A stretch of 64,000 bases of DNA from Gemmatimonadota bacterium (lineage in GTDB: Bacteria > Gemmatimonadota > Gemmatimonadetes > Gemmatimonadales > GWC2-71-9): assembly GCA_003222195.1 (NCBI GenBank), contig QHVB01000024.1, positions 310,001 through 374,000 on the forward strand, given 5' to 3'. How positions within the stretch are numbered: the first letter of the stretch is position 1; each line of letters starts with the position of its first letter. A model generated the notes under the pieces. The model saw only the letters and a program-made list of their open reading frames with translations, was not told where the DNA came from and ran no database searches. The position numbers and the translations under genes are program-made. Shown here piece by piece: positions 17,183-25,430 of this stretch.

Positions 17183-18213
17183 ATGCCTGGGATCCGCCGG
17201 CTACAGGAGGGACAGCGCCCGTCGGCTGCGACGCGCTGCTGTTTGATGACGTACCCGTATCGTTCGATCAGCAGGTCACCACAATCGGGGCAGTAGGTGT
17301 GCTCCCAGCGGCCCACGCGGCCCGGCAGATTCCCCGCGTACACGAACCGCAAGCCCGCCCGCGCGCCGATCTCACACGCCCGCAGCAGCGTCGCCGCGGA
17401 GGTGTTGGCGGGGTCGGTCATCTTGTAGTCCTTATGGAACGCCGTGACATGCCAGGGGATCTCCGGGGAGACCGACGCGATCAGCTCGGCGGCTTTCGTG
17501 AGCTGCGCCTCGTCGTCGTTGAAGCCCGGCACGATCAACGTCACGATCTCGAGCCAGAACCCCCGCTCGTGGACCATCCGAATGGCGTCCACCACGTGCT
17601 GCAGGACGCCGCCCAGCTCGCGATAGCGCTTATCGTCCATCGCCTTGAGGTCGATCTTGTAGCAATCGGTCCACGGTCTGATGTAATCGAGGACTTCGGA
17701 CGTCGCGTTGCCATTGGAGATGAAAGCGGTCTTCAGACCAGCCGTCCGCGCCACCTTGAAGACATCGACCGCCCACTCCGCCGTAATCAAGGGCTCGTTG
17801 TATGACGAACCCACCATGCGCGCGCCCTGTTGCTGCGCCAGGGCGATCAGCGCGTCAGGCGTGACGTCGGTGGGCATGACCCCCGCGGTCTGGTCGCGCA
17901 GCGCTTGCGACGTGAGCCAATTCTGGCAGTAGCCGCAGTGGAAATCGCAGCCCAGCATCCCGAAGGTCAGGGTGTCGCTGCCGGGAAGGCAGTGGAAGAA
18001 CGGTTTCTTCTCGGTCGGGTCGCACTGGAGCGCCGCCACGTACCCGGCCGGCGTGTACAGCGTCCCTTCCTTATTGAACCGCACCTTACAGATGCCGCGC
18101 CGGTCCGGCTTCACGAGACAGCGATGGCCGCACGCGAAGCACCGGACCGCCCCGCCCTCCAGCTTTTCGATCAGCTCGGCTTCCCGCACGCGCGTATCCA
18201 AGGCCTGCGCCAA
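17173..18213 (-). CDS. amrS: AmmeMemoRadiSam system radical SAM enzyme AmrS
   Basis: 346 residues. An N-terminal zinc-like CFACGHRC and GICKVRFN motif precedes the radical SAM cluster CDFHCGYCQNW, the PE-type segment SSYNEPLI, ISNGNATSE, KAMDDKRYRELGG, and a C-terminal pair CPDCGD/CPSCSR. This is the YgiQ/AmrS architecture, related to pyruvate formate-lyase activases. The companions AMMECR1 and MEMO are not in the window, and the reaction is undefined. The TTG start at 18213 gives the expected N-terminus; upstream in-frame CTG codons cannot be excluded. Confidence 0.9.
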   Translation of the reverse strand: MAQALDTRVREAELIEKLEGGAVRCFACGHRCLVKPDRRGICKVRFNKEGTLYTPAGYVAALQCDPTEKKPFFHCLPGSDTLTFGMLGCDFHCGYCQNWLTSQALRDQTAGVMPTDVTPDALIALAQQQGARMVGSSYNEPLITAEWAVDVFKVARTAGLKTAFISNGNATSEVLDYIRPWTDCYKIDLKAMDDKRYRELGGVLQHVVDAIRMVHERGFWLEIVTLIVPGFNDDEAQLTKAAELIASVSPEIPWHVTAFHKDYKMTDPANTSAATLLRACEIGARAGLRFVYAGNLPGRVGRWEHTYCPDCGDLLIERYGYVIKQQRVAADGRCPSCSRRIPGIWS

Positions 18214-18263
18214 TGAAGCGGGAGGCGGAGCGTGACTCAGGAATGACGTGATCTGGCGCGGGC

Positions 18264-19094
18264 TCAGCGCAAGCTCCCCGGGGTCAGCTGGTACAGAAAC
18301 AGCACCGTGCGGACATCACGGTCCGACAGATCGCGAACCTTGGCGGTGGGGAACATGATGTCCGTCGAGTCTTTGGAATGATCGAGACCCAGCAGATGGC
18401 CGACTTCGTGCGTGGCGACCACCTGAATGTCTTGCGGCTCCATCGGCCGCCCCTTGGGATCGAACGTCGCGAGCGTGATCACCGCCCCTTGGATGCGCCC
18501 GTCGTCGTCCCAGGTGACGTCGGTCTGGCCGGTGCGCTCGATTTCGAACTGGATGCGCCACTTCACGGTGACTTCCGCATTCGAGGAGTCGGCAATGAAG
18601 TCGAACCGGACGGGGACGCCGGCATTGGTCCACTGTCCGAACGCCTGCTTGATGGCGTCGACGAACGCCGGTTGATAATTCGCGGCATGAGTCGGGGCGA
18701 ACCACACCCGAATGGGATTGGTCTGGCGATTGTCCCACCGCCGCAGCATCGAGTCGCCGCTCGCCTCCAGCATCTCGGCGATGTACGTGGTCGAGCCGCT
18801 CGACCGGATGCGGCGCCGCGTTTCCGACCGGGCCATGAGCTCGAGATAGGACGGCTCGCGACCGTTCGGTCCGGCGGGGACCGCGGTGCCCTGGGAAGTG
18901 GTCGTGGGCGTCGTGGCTTCCGGCGGTGGCGGGTTCTGTGGCGGGGGAGTGGGCGGCGGCTCGGCGATGCGCAGCGGCGCAGTTGATCCCGGTTCGACCG
19001 GGCGGGGCGCGGGTCGGAACACGTCCCAGAAAATGAACAGGACGATCAGCACCGCCGCGGCGGCGATCATTCCCGTGAGCCGGCGTTCCACCAT
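18264..19094 (-). CDS. Membrane-anchored matrixin-type metalloprotease
   Basis: 276 residues. One N-terminal helix (about 8-26) and a proline/threonine-rich linker (about 30-75) lead to a metzincin domain with VATHEVGHLLGLDHSKDST and a following Met in DIMFP, the zinc site and Met-turn of matrixins. The catalytic domain should face the periplasm. First gene of the minus-strand run through amrS; about 50 nt separate them. The natural substrate is unknown. Confidence 0.88.
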   Translation of the reverse strand: MVERRLTGMIAAAAVLIVLFIFWDVFRPAPRPVEPGSTAPLRIAEPPPTPPPQNPPPPEATTPTTTSQGTAVPAGPNGREPSYLELMARSETRRRIRSSGSTTYIAEMLEASGDSMLRRWDNRQTNPIRVWFAPTHAANYQPAFVDAIKQAFGQWTNAGVPVRFDFIADSSNAEVTVKWRIQFEIERTGQTDVTWDDDGRIQGAVITLATFDPKGRPMEPQDIQVVATHEVGHLLGLDHSKDSTDIMFPTAKVRDLSDRDVRTVLFLYQLTPGSLR

Positions 19095-19184
19095 GCGCGC
19101 AATATGCGAAGATCCGAGGCCGCGACGCTAGCATTGCACTTCGCACGTCTCTATGATTGTGGCCCGCATGTGCTTGGATCATAG

Positions 19185-21458
19185 GTGATCGCGTTACCCG
19201 CGCGGCAGCTCGTCCGCTGGCGCGTCTGGGTCATCGCCGCGTGGGCGGTCCTTGCGTTGTTGTTCGTGCCCAAGGCCACCCACGTGCAGCGCGTGCTGGC
19301 CGTGCGCGGCACGAACGTCGAGCAAACGGAGTCCGCTCAGGCCGCCCAGCTCATCCGGCAGTCGTTTCCCAACCCGATCGCGGAGTACGTCGCGATCGTC
19401 GTGCACGGCCCGGTGCGGTACACCAACCCCCGTTTTGTCGCGGTGCTCGATTCGATCTCCGCCGCGCTCACCCGGCAGCCGTACATCAGCCAGGTGATTT
19501 CAGTTCGCACCATCGGCGAATCCACATTCGTCAGCCCCGACCGCCAGACCACCTTCCTCATCGCGGCGCTGACGCCGGCGAGCACGAACGACGTCAGCCG
19601 CACCGTCGTGCCGGATCTCCGCGAGACCGTCACCAGCACGCTGCAGCGGTTGCCGCTCGTGGATGGGTTCGACGTCAAGGTGACGGGGAATCCGGCGCTC
19701 GATTACGACGTTCGCACGATCAGCGCCGAGGATACCCGGCACGGGGAGGAGCGCGCGCTGCCATTGACGCTGGCGGTGCTGGTGCTGGCGTTCGGCGCGC
19801 TCGTTGCCGCGACGCTGCCCATGATCGTCGGCATTCTGGCGATCACGATCGCGCTCGGGATTGTCGCGGTGGCGGCGCAATTCCAGACGATGTCGGTCTT
19901 CGTGCTGAACATCACGACGATGGTCGGCCTCGGCGTCGGCATCGACTACTCGCTGCTCATCGTCACGCGTTTCCGTGAGGAATTGAATCGCGGGCTGTCG
20001 CCGGTCGACGCCGCGGTGCGCACGATTCAGACGGCGGGGTCGGCGGTCGTGACGTCGGGACTCACGGTGGTCGTCGGGTTCGCGGCCCTGATCCTGACGC
20101 CGCTCACCGAGACGCGCTCGGTGGGCGTCGGTGGATTGATCGTCGTCGCGGTGGCGGTGCTGCTCGCGACAACGTTTTTGCCTGCGGCGCTCGCGATCCT
20201 GGGACGGGACATCGACCGGCCGAAGTGGCTCGCGCGCATGCTCGCTTGGATCCACACCCCGCAGGGGTGGGAGCGGTGGGCGCGCTCGCTCGGTCACCAT
20301 CCCTGGCGCGCGATTCTCGGCGGCGGGCTCGTGGCGGCCCTCCTGACTTTTCCACTCACGCAAATCAAGATCGGACTTCCCGCCCGCAACTGGTTTCCAC
20401 CCGACGCGGAATCGGGACAGGGGCTCGCCGCGCTCCGCGAGATGGGCGCGAGCGGCGTCATTCAGCCGTTGCGGGTCGTCGTGCAGCTGCCACCGCATGA
20501 ATCGGCGCTATCCGGTCGCCGCTTGTCGGGGCTCAAGGCGTTGAGCGACTCGATCGCGAAGGATCCACGCGTCCGCGAGGTTCGCGGCGTGGCCACACTG
20601 CGGCCGGGCCTCTCGACGCTGCAGCTCGCGATGTTTTACAGCGACGCGGACCCCGTCCGAGAGCGCTACCCCGAGTTCTTCAACGCCTACCTCAGTGGCG
20701 ACCGGCGCACGACGCTCATAGACGTGATCGCGGTCGACTCGGTGTCCCTGACCGGCATGATGGACCTCGCGCGACATGTGCGCCGCACGATCGCACGTAG
20801 TACCCGGCTCCGCGGCGCCGAGGTGGTGGTCGGAGGATTCGCAGCCTCGAGCCTCGATCTGCAGGAGAACCTGCTCGCCCGCTTTCCCGGAATCGTCGCG
20901 ATGATCCTCGGCGTCACGGCGATCATGCTCCTCATCGCGTTCCGTTCCGTGCTCGTGCCGCTCAAGGCGGTGGTGCTCAACTGTGTCTCGGTGAGCGCCG
21001 CGTTCGGCGTGACCGTCCTCGTGTTCCAGCATGGCTATGGCGCTAGCCTGTTCGGTCTCGAGGGGCCGACGGAAGCCATCTTCGTCGTGGTGCCGGTCCT
21101 GGTGTTCGCGACGGTCTTCGGGTTGTCGATGGACTACGAGGTGTTCCTGCTGACGCGCGTCAAGGAAGTCTTCGACAAGACCGGCCGGAACGATCACGCG
21201 ACAATGGAAGGACTCTCCAGCACGGCGGGCACCATCACGTTCGCGGCGCTGATCATGATCATCGTGTTCGGCAACTTCGCGTTCACGCGCGTGCTCGCCG
21301 TCCAGTTCATCGGGTTCGGGCTTGCCCTGGCGGTGTTCCTCGACGCGACCTTGATCCGCATGGTGCTGGTGCCGGCGATCATGCACATCGCCGGAAGGTG
21401 GAATTGGTGGCCGGGCGTGCGGGCGCCACGGCGGGCGGACGTCGAAGAGGCTACCTAG
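19185..21458 (+). CDS. MMPL family RND-type transporter
   Basis: 757 residues with two repeated halves, each one N-terminal helix, a large periplasmic loop and five or so helices. Diagnostic loops: LGVGIDYSLLIVTRFREEL in the first half and FGLSMDYEVFLLTRVKEV in the second, where the Asp-Tyr pair is the proton-relay signature of MmpL proteins. Such proteins export lipids, siderophores or hydrophobic compounds using the proton gradient. GTG start at 19185 with a poor ribosome-binding site. It is monocistronic and the substrate cannot be read from context. Confidence 0.92.
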   Translation: MIALPARQLVRWRVWVIAAWAVLALLFVPKATHVQRVLAVRGTNVEQTESAQAAQLIRQSFPNPIAEYVAIVVHGPVRYTNPRFVAVLDSISAALTRQPYISQVISVRTIGESTFVSPDRQTTFLIAALTPASTNDVSRTVVPDLRETVTSTLQRLPLVDGFDVKVTGNPALDYDVRTISAEDTRHGEERALPLTLAVLVLAFGALVAATLPMIVGILAITIALGIVAVAAQFQTMSVFVLNITTMVGLGVGIDYSLLIVTRFREELNRGLSPVDAAVRTIQTAGSAVVTSGLTVVVGFAALILTPLTETRSVGVGGLIVVAVAVLLATTFLPAALAILGRDIDRPKWLARMLAWIHTPQGWERWARSLGHHPWRAILGGGLVAALLTFPLTQIKIGLPARNWFPPDAESGQGLAALREMGASGVIQPLRVVVQLPPHESALSGRRLSGLKALSDSIAKDPRVREVRGVATLRPGLSTLQLAMFYSDADPVRERYPEFFNAYLSGDRRTTLIDVIAVDSVSLTGMMDLARHVRRTIARSTRLRGAEVVVGGFAASSLDLQENLLARFPGIVAMILGVTAIMLLIAFRSVLVPLKAVVLNCVSVSAAFGVTVLVFQHGYGASLFGLEGPTEAIFVVVPVLVFATVFGLSMDYEVFLLTRVKEVFDKTGRNDHATMEGLSSTAGTITFAALIMIIVFGNFAFTRVLAVQFIGFGLALAVFLDATLIRMVLVPAIMHIAGRWNWWPGVRAPRRADVEEAT

Positions 21459-21687
21459 AGTCCAGCAGCCGGAGCTTTTCTCCCCACACATCCCAGTGCC
21501 ACGCGGGCACGCGGACGCCGGTATCGGGATTCTTGAGAGGCTTGTACTGCAGCCAGCGGGCATGAAATCCCAGCCCCCGGCCCAGCGCGAGCAGGCGTTC
21601 CTTATCCGAGCTCACGAGGTGGACCATCGGCTCATTGTCGATCTTGTGCCGGTGAAGCCAAACGCCGCCGCTGAGGGCGAATCGCAT
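21451..21687 (-). CDS. Small DUF4031-like protein
   Basis: 78 residues from ATG 21687. The segment MVHLVSSDKERLLALGRGLG, with ARWLQYKPL and AWHWDVWGEKLRLL, resembles DUF4031 proteins, which are small and uncharacterised. The frame stays open upstream to about 21837 across the pilin gene end; CTG around 21735 would add the N-terminal LHVEPPYREFERRREG. The 3' end overlaps the convergent MMPL gene by 8 nt. The exact start is uncertain. Confidence 0.6.
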   Translation of the reverse strand: MRFALSGGVWLHRHKIDNEPMVHLVSSDKERLLALGRGLGFHARWLQYKPLKNPDTGVRVPAWHWDVWGEKLRLLDSR

Positions 21688-21725
21688 CCCCTCGCGGCGG
21701 CGTTCGAACTCCCGATAGGGCGGCT

Positions 21726-22103
21726 CTACGTGCAGGTGATTCGACCCTCGACCGTCGCTGGCGCGACGGGCGTCGCGGTTCCTTGAAACAAGCTGCACTG
21801 CCGCGTGGTCTGCGCATGGACCGCCTGCGCCGACCAACCGCCCGGCGTCGCCTCGCCCACGGTCAGCGTCACACCGGTCGATGAGCGGAAATTGTTGAGT
21901 GCCGCTAGGCTCGTCGTATAGAACGCGCTGTCGTAGAAAAACCCCTCTTCTGCCGTCGCCAGGTTCTTCAGGTCCGACTTCATCTGGGCGACGTACGCCT
22001 TCTGCTTCGTGTTGGCGAGCTTCGGGATCGCGATCGACGCGAGCAACCCGATGATCACCACCACGATGAGCAACTCGATCAAAGTAAAACCGCGTGCCTT
22101 CAC
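21726..22103 (-). CDS. Type IV pilin-like protein
   Basis: 125 residues. It has a short basic leader, then GFTLIELLIVVVIIGLLASI, the type III signal cleaved by PilD before Phe, with Glu5 retained. The C-terminal part is a small beta-rich globular domain with two cysteines (QCSLF, ITCT) able to form the usual disulfide loop. GTG start at 22103 preceded by GGAGGG. No other pilus genes are near. It may be a major or minor pilin, or a secretion pseudopilin. Confidence 0.9.
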   Translation of the reverse strand: MKARGFTLIELLIVVVIIGLLASIAIPKLANTKQKAYVAQMKSDLKNLATAEEGFFYDSAFYTTSLAALNNFRSSTGVTLTVGEATPGGWSAQAVHAQTTRQCSLFQGTATPVAPATVEGRITCT

Positions 22104-22126
22104 AGCATTACCCTCCGGGCGCCAAA

Positions 22127-22160
22127 GGGCGTCGACCCGGCAAGCCCCGAGTCGACGCCC
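22127..22160 (-). terminator. Hairpin downstream of polA
   Basis: A perfect 10-bp stem (GGGCGTCGAC, 22127-22136, with 22151-22160) and a 14-nt loop, followed on the minus strand by TTT only. Position between the polA stop and the pilin start suggests a polA terminator or pilin 5' UTR structure. The short T-run makes termination uncertain. Confidence 0.5.
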
Positions 22161-22200
22161 CTATTGTGGGCCCTTCCCCCCGTTCCTGCAAGAGGCATGC

Positions 22201-25071
22201 TTAACTCTTGGCATCAATCCAATTCTTTCCAGCACCGACACTTACGACGAGTGGCACGCGTAAACTGGCGACGCCTTCCATCTCGCGTTTTACAAGGGCT
22301 GCGGCAACCGCCCGCTCGGCTTCCGGGATTTCAAAGACGAGCTCGTCGTGAACCTGGAGCAGCATCTTGGCGCGCAAATCCGCCTGATCCAGCGCCGCGT
22401 GGATCCGGATCATGGCGATCTTGATCAAGTCGGCGGCCGAACCCTGCAGGGGCGAATTGGTTGCGGTCCGCTCGCCGAAGGCGCGGATGCTGAAATTCCT
22501 GTCCCGAAGCTCGGGGATGTAGCGGCGACGTCCGAACAGGGTCTCGACGAACCCGCGCTGGCGTGCTTCATCGATGGTCCGATCCAACCACGCGCGGACG
22601 CCGGCGAAGCGCTCGAAGTAATGCTTGATGAAGGCCTTGGCCTCCTCGAGTGTGATCCCCAACTGGCGCGACAACGCCATCGCGCCTTGACCGTAAATCG
22701 TGGCGAAGTTGATCGTCTTCGCGCGGGCGCGCATCTCGCCGGTGACGCGTTCTTCGGGGACGCCAAAGATGACGGCGGCGGTCTGCCGGTGGATATCGCC
22801 GCCGCGCTGGAACGCCGCCACGAACGCCCGGTCTTCCGACAAATGCGCGAGCAGCCGCAACTCGACCTGCGAATAATCGGCGGTGAGCAGCAGGTGACCG
22901 GGCGGTGCGACGAACGCGCGCCGGATTTCGCCGCCGCGCGGCGTGCGCACGGGGATGTTTTGCAGATTCGGATTGGATGAAGACAGCCGCCCGGTCGCTG
23001 CACCGGTTTGATTGAAGCTCGTGTGCACGCGGCCGGTTTGCGTGTTGATGTATCCCGGCAGGGCATCCACATACGTCGACTGCAGCTTGGACAGCTCGCG
23101 GTATTCGATCAGCAGCCGCGGGACTTCGTGTCCCATCGCGGCGAGCTGCTCGAGCACCTCGACATCCGTCGAGGCGCCGGTCTTCGTGCGCTTTTGCACC
23201 GGCAGCTTCAACCGTTCGAACAACACGGTCCGGAGCTGCGGCGTCGAGCCGATGTTGAACTCGCCTCCCGCCGCCTTGTAGATGTCCAGCTCGAGGTTCT
23301 TCAGCTCCTTGTTGAACCCGCGCGACATCTCGCCCAGCAGCACCCGATCGACGAGGATCCCCGTCGCCTCCATGTCCACGAGCACCGGAATGAGGGGAAT
23401 CTCGATCTCATCGAGGAGGCGCTTGAGATGGTGTGCCTCGATATCGCCCTGAAATGCCGCTTCGAGTCGCAGCACCATCTCGGCCTGAGCGGCCGACACG
23501 CGCGCGGCCTCCGCGGGTGGGACTTGAGCAAACGTGCGTTCCGGTGCCCCGCCCTTCCCTTTTCCCAGCAGCTGCGCCGTCGTGGGGAGCTCGACGGAGA
23601 GATGCTCGCGCGCCAGATCGTGAATGGCGTGCGAGCGATTCCCGGGATCCAGGACGAAGCTCGCCACCATCGAGTCGTAGGCGACGCCCGCGAGCGACAG
23701 CCCAGCGCGCGTGAGCGCGACCCAGGCTGCCTTGATGTCGTGTCCCGCTTTGCGCACGGTAGGGTCGGCGAGCAGCGCGCGGAGCGGCGCGAGGGCCTCG
23801 CTGGCGAGCGACGGCATGTTGCGCGGCGGTGTGGCGTCGAATTCTCCATCGCGCGCGACATGCCCGAAAGGGAGGTACCAGGAGCGGCCGGGCGAGACCG
23901 CGAACGAAATGCCGGCGAGTCCCGGCTCGGTCTGCAGCGCGACCAGCCGCGCGCCGCGCAGCTCCTGAATCATTGGGGCCAGGCCCGCCGCCTCGTCGAC
24001 GATCGTCGGATCCGCCAGCAGCGGCGCTCGCCCCGCCGGAGCCGGGCGGGTTGCCGCGCCGGGTTCTCCCGCCGCAGCGGGGGCGGAGGCGGGGGAGGCG
24101 GGGGCGGCGGGGGCGGGGGCGGGGGCGGCGCCCACTGACGCAAGGTCTCCGAGTTTCGGGATCAGCGTACGGAACTCGAGCTCGGTGAAGAGGGTCGCCA
24201 ACGTGTCTGTGTCGGGGGTGCGCACGCGTAGCTGCTCGAGGTCGAGCTCGACGGGCACATCGCGCCGCAGCGTGACGAGCTGGCGCGATAGACGCGCGTT
24301 GTCCGCCTGTTGCAGCAACGCTTCGCGCGGGCGCTTGCCGGGAATCTCCGGCGCCTTAGTCAGAATCGTATCGAGATCGCCGTACGTCTCGAGGAGCTGC
24401 ACCGCGGTCTTGTCCCCGATGCCCTTCACGCCAGGGATGTTGTCCGAGGTGTCGCCGACCAGGGCGAGGTAATCCACCACCCGCTCCGGCGGGACGCCCA
24501 GGCGCTCGTTCGCATTCGACTGATCGACCCACTGTTCCTCGACCGCCGCCTGGCCGCCGCGTCCCGGATTGAGGAGCGCAATACCCGGACCGATCAACTG
24601 ATAGAAATCCTTGTCGCCCGAGACGATGACGGCCTGGAGGTCACGTTTTGCCGCCCGATCGGCGAGGGTGGCAACCACATCGTCGGCCTCATAGCCGGTG
24701 AGCGCGATGACGGGAATATGGAAAGCGTCGAGAATCTGGCAGACGCGCTCGAGCGAGCGGTCGAAGTCCTGTTGCAGCTCCTCACCCAGCTTCTCGCGCG
24801 TCGCCTTGTACTCGGGGTACTGCTCCTGCCGGAACGAAACACCGCGATCGTGCACCCAGCCGATGTATTCGGGATGGTAGTTGTCGTAGAGCCGCAATAG
24901 GAAATTCGTAATGCCCCACACGGCCGACGTGTTCTCGCCGCTTTTCGTGGTGAGCGGCCGGGCGATCATGGCAAAGAACGCGCGGTAAATGAGCGCGTAG
25001 CCGTCCACCAGGAAGACGTTCGTCTTGCCGGCGGAAGTGGCGGGGATCGGCGGCGCTGGGCGCGGCGGCAT
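22201..25071 (-). CDS. polA: DNA polymerase I, proofreading site degenerate
   Basis: 956 residues. The 5'-nuclease domain (about 15-310) is complete (NVFLVDGYALIYRAFFAM, YEADDVVATLA, GDTSDNIPGVKGIGDKTA). An Ala/Pro-rich linker (about 315-355) joins it to a 3'-5' exonuclease-fold region. Catalytic acids there look lost: the DxE motif reads ALQTEP, the second motif DIKAAW, and the YxxxD motif is absent. The polymerase domain is intact (LLTADYSQVELRLLAHLSED, RAKTINFATIYGQG, LLQVHDELVFEIP). It should fill gaps and remove Okazaki primers but not proofread, like Taq polymerase. The ATG at 25071 is chosen because GTG 25098 lies inside the cold-shock gene's terminator. Confidence 0.96.
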   Translation of the reverse strand: MPPRPAPPIPATSAGKTNVFLVDGYALIYRAFFAMIARPLTTKSGENTSAVWGITNFLLRLYDNYHPEYIGWVHDRGVSFRQEQYPEYKATREKLGEELQQDFDRSLERVCQILDAFHIPVIALTGYEADDVVATLADRAAKRDLQAVIVSGDKDFYQLIGPGIALLNPGRGGQAAVEEQWVDQSNANERLGVPPERVVDYLALVGDTSDNIPGVKGIGDKTAVQLLETYGDLDTILTKAPEIPGKRPREALLQQADNARLSRQLVTLRRDVPVELDLEQLRVRTPDTDTLATLFTELEFRTLIPKLGDLASVGAAPAPAPAAPASPASAPAAAGEPGAATRPAPAGRAPLLADPTIVDEAAGLAPMIQELRGARLVALQTEPGLAGISFAVSPGRSWYLPFGHVARDGEFDATPPRNMPSLASEALAPLRALLADPTVRKAGHDIKAAWVALTRAGLSLAGVAYDSMVASFVLDPGNRSHAIHDLAREHLSVELPTTAQLLGKGKGGAPERTFAQVPPAEAARVSAAQAEMVLRLEAAFQGDIEAHHLKRLLDEIEIPLIPVLVDMEATGILVDRVLLGEMSRGFNKELKNLELDIYKAAGGEFNIGSTPQLRTVLFERLKLPVQKRTKTGASTDVEVLEQLAAMGHEVPRLLIEYRELSKLQSTYVDALPGYINTQTGRVHTSFNQTGAATGRLSSSNPNLQNIPVRTPRGGEIRRAFVAPPGHLLLTADYSQVELRLLAHLSEDRAFVAAFQRGGDIHRQTAAVIFGVPEERVTGEMRARAKTINFATIYGQGAMALSRQLGITLEEAKAFIKHYFERFAGVRAWLDRTIDEARQRGFVETLFGRRRYIPELRDRNFSIRAFGERTATNSPLQGSAADLIKIAMIRIHAALDQADLRAKMLLQVHDELVFEIPEAERAVAAALVKREMEGVASLRVPLVVSVGAGKNWIDAKS
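24079..24128. repeat. G-rich low-complexity tract in polA linker
   Basis: On the + strand, repeated runs of four to five G separated by C, CGGC or AGGC. On the coding strand it encodes the Ala/Pro/Ser linker between the nuclease and exonuclease-like domains. Several G-quadruplex arrangements are possible on the template strand. Confidence 0.75.
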
Positions 25072-25084
25072 GGCGGGAAAAGTA

Positions 25085-25109
25085 AACCCCGGGGCCACGC
25101 CCCGGGGTT
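25085..25109 (-). terminator. Rho-independent terminator of the cold-shock gene
   Basis: Perfect 10-bp stem AACCCCGGGG (25085-25094) with CCCCGGGGTT (25100-25109), extended by C25095-G25099 around a 3-nt loop. On the minus strand it is followed by TACTTTT. It lies 34 nt after the cold-shock stop and just upstream of polA, insulating the two genes. Confidence 0.85.
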
Positions 25110-25143
25110 CATGACAACGGTCTGGTGAAGAGGGGGGCGCGCG

Positions 25144-25344
25144 CTAGACGCGCACGACGTTGGTGGCGTGGAGCCCCTTGTCTCCCTGCTTCACTTCGAA
25201 CTCCACCACCTGACCTTCGGCGAGGGTCTTGAAGCCGTCCATCTGAATCGCCGAGAAATGCACGAACACGTCTTCACCGCCCTCCTGCTCAATGAAGCCG
25301 TACCCCTTAGCATCATTGAACCACTTCACCTTTCCCTTGATCAC
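25144..25344 (-). CDS. cspA: Cold-shock domain protein
   Basis: 66 residues, a single OB-fold cold-shock domain. RNP1 (KGYGFIEQ) and RNP2 (VFVHFSAI) are both intact, preceded by [10 protein letters not shown]. It binds single-stranded nucleic acid and acts as RNA chaperone. The GTG at 25344 has an AGGAGG ribosome-binding site; longer open frames upstream are not coding. A strong terminator follows. The 86 nt upstream, back to the transglycosylase stop, probably contain the promoter and 5' UTR. Confidence 0.95.
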   Translation of the reverse strand: MIKGKVKWFNDAKGYGFIEQEGGEDVFVHFSAIQMDGFKTLAEGQVVEFEVKQGDKGLHATNVVRV

Positions 25345-25430
25345 GATCCGCCTCCTGCAGAGTCTTGTTCCCCAACTCAACGTGGACGCTAGAAAAGACC
25401 CGCCGCTCCGAAAGCTGTCAAGCGGGTTTT

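Noticed and set aside
25072-25098. GTG start for PolA at 25098
   Set aside because: It lies within the terminator hairpin of the cold-shock gene; the ATG at 25071 is free of it.
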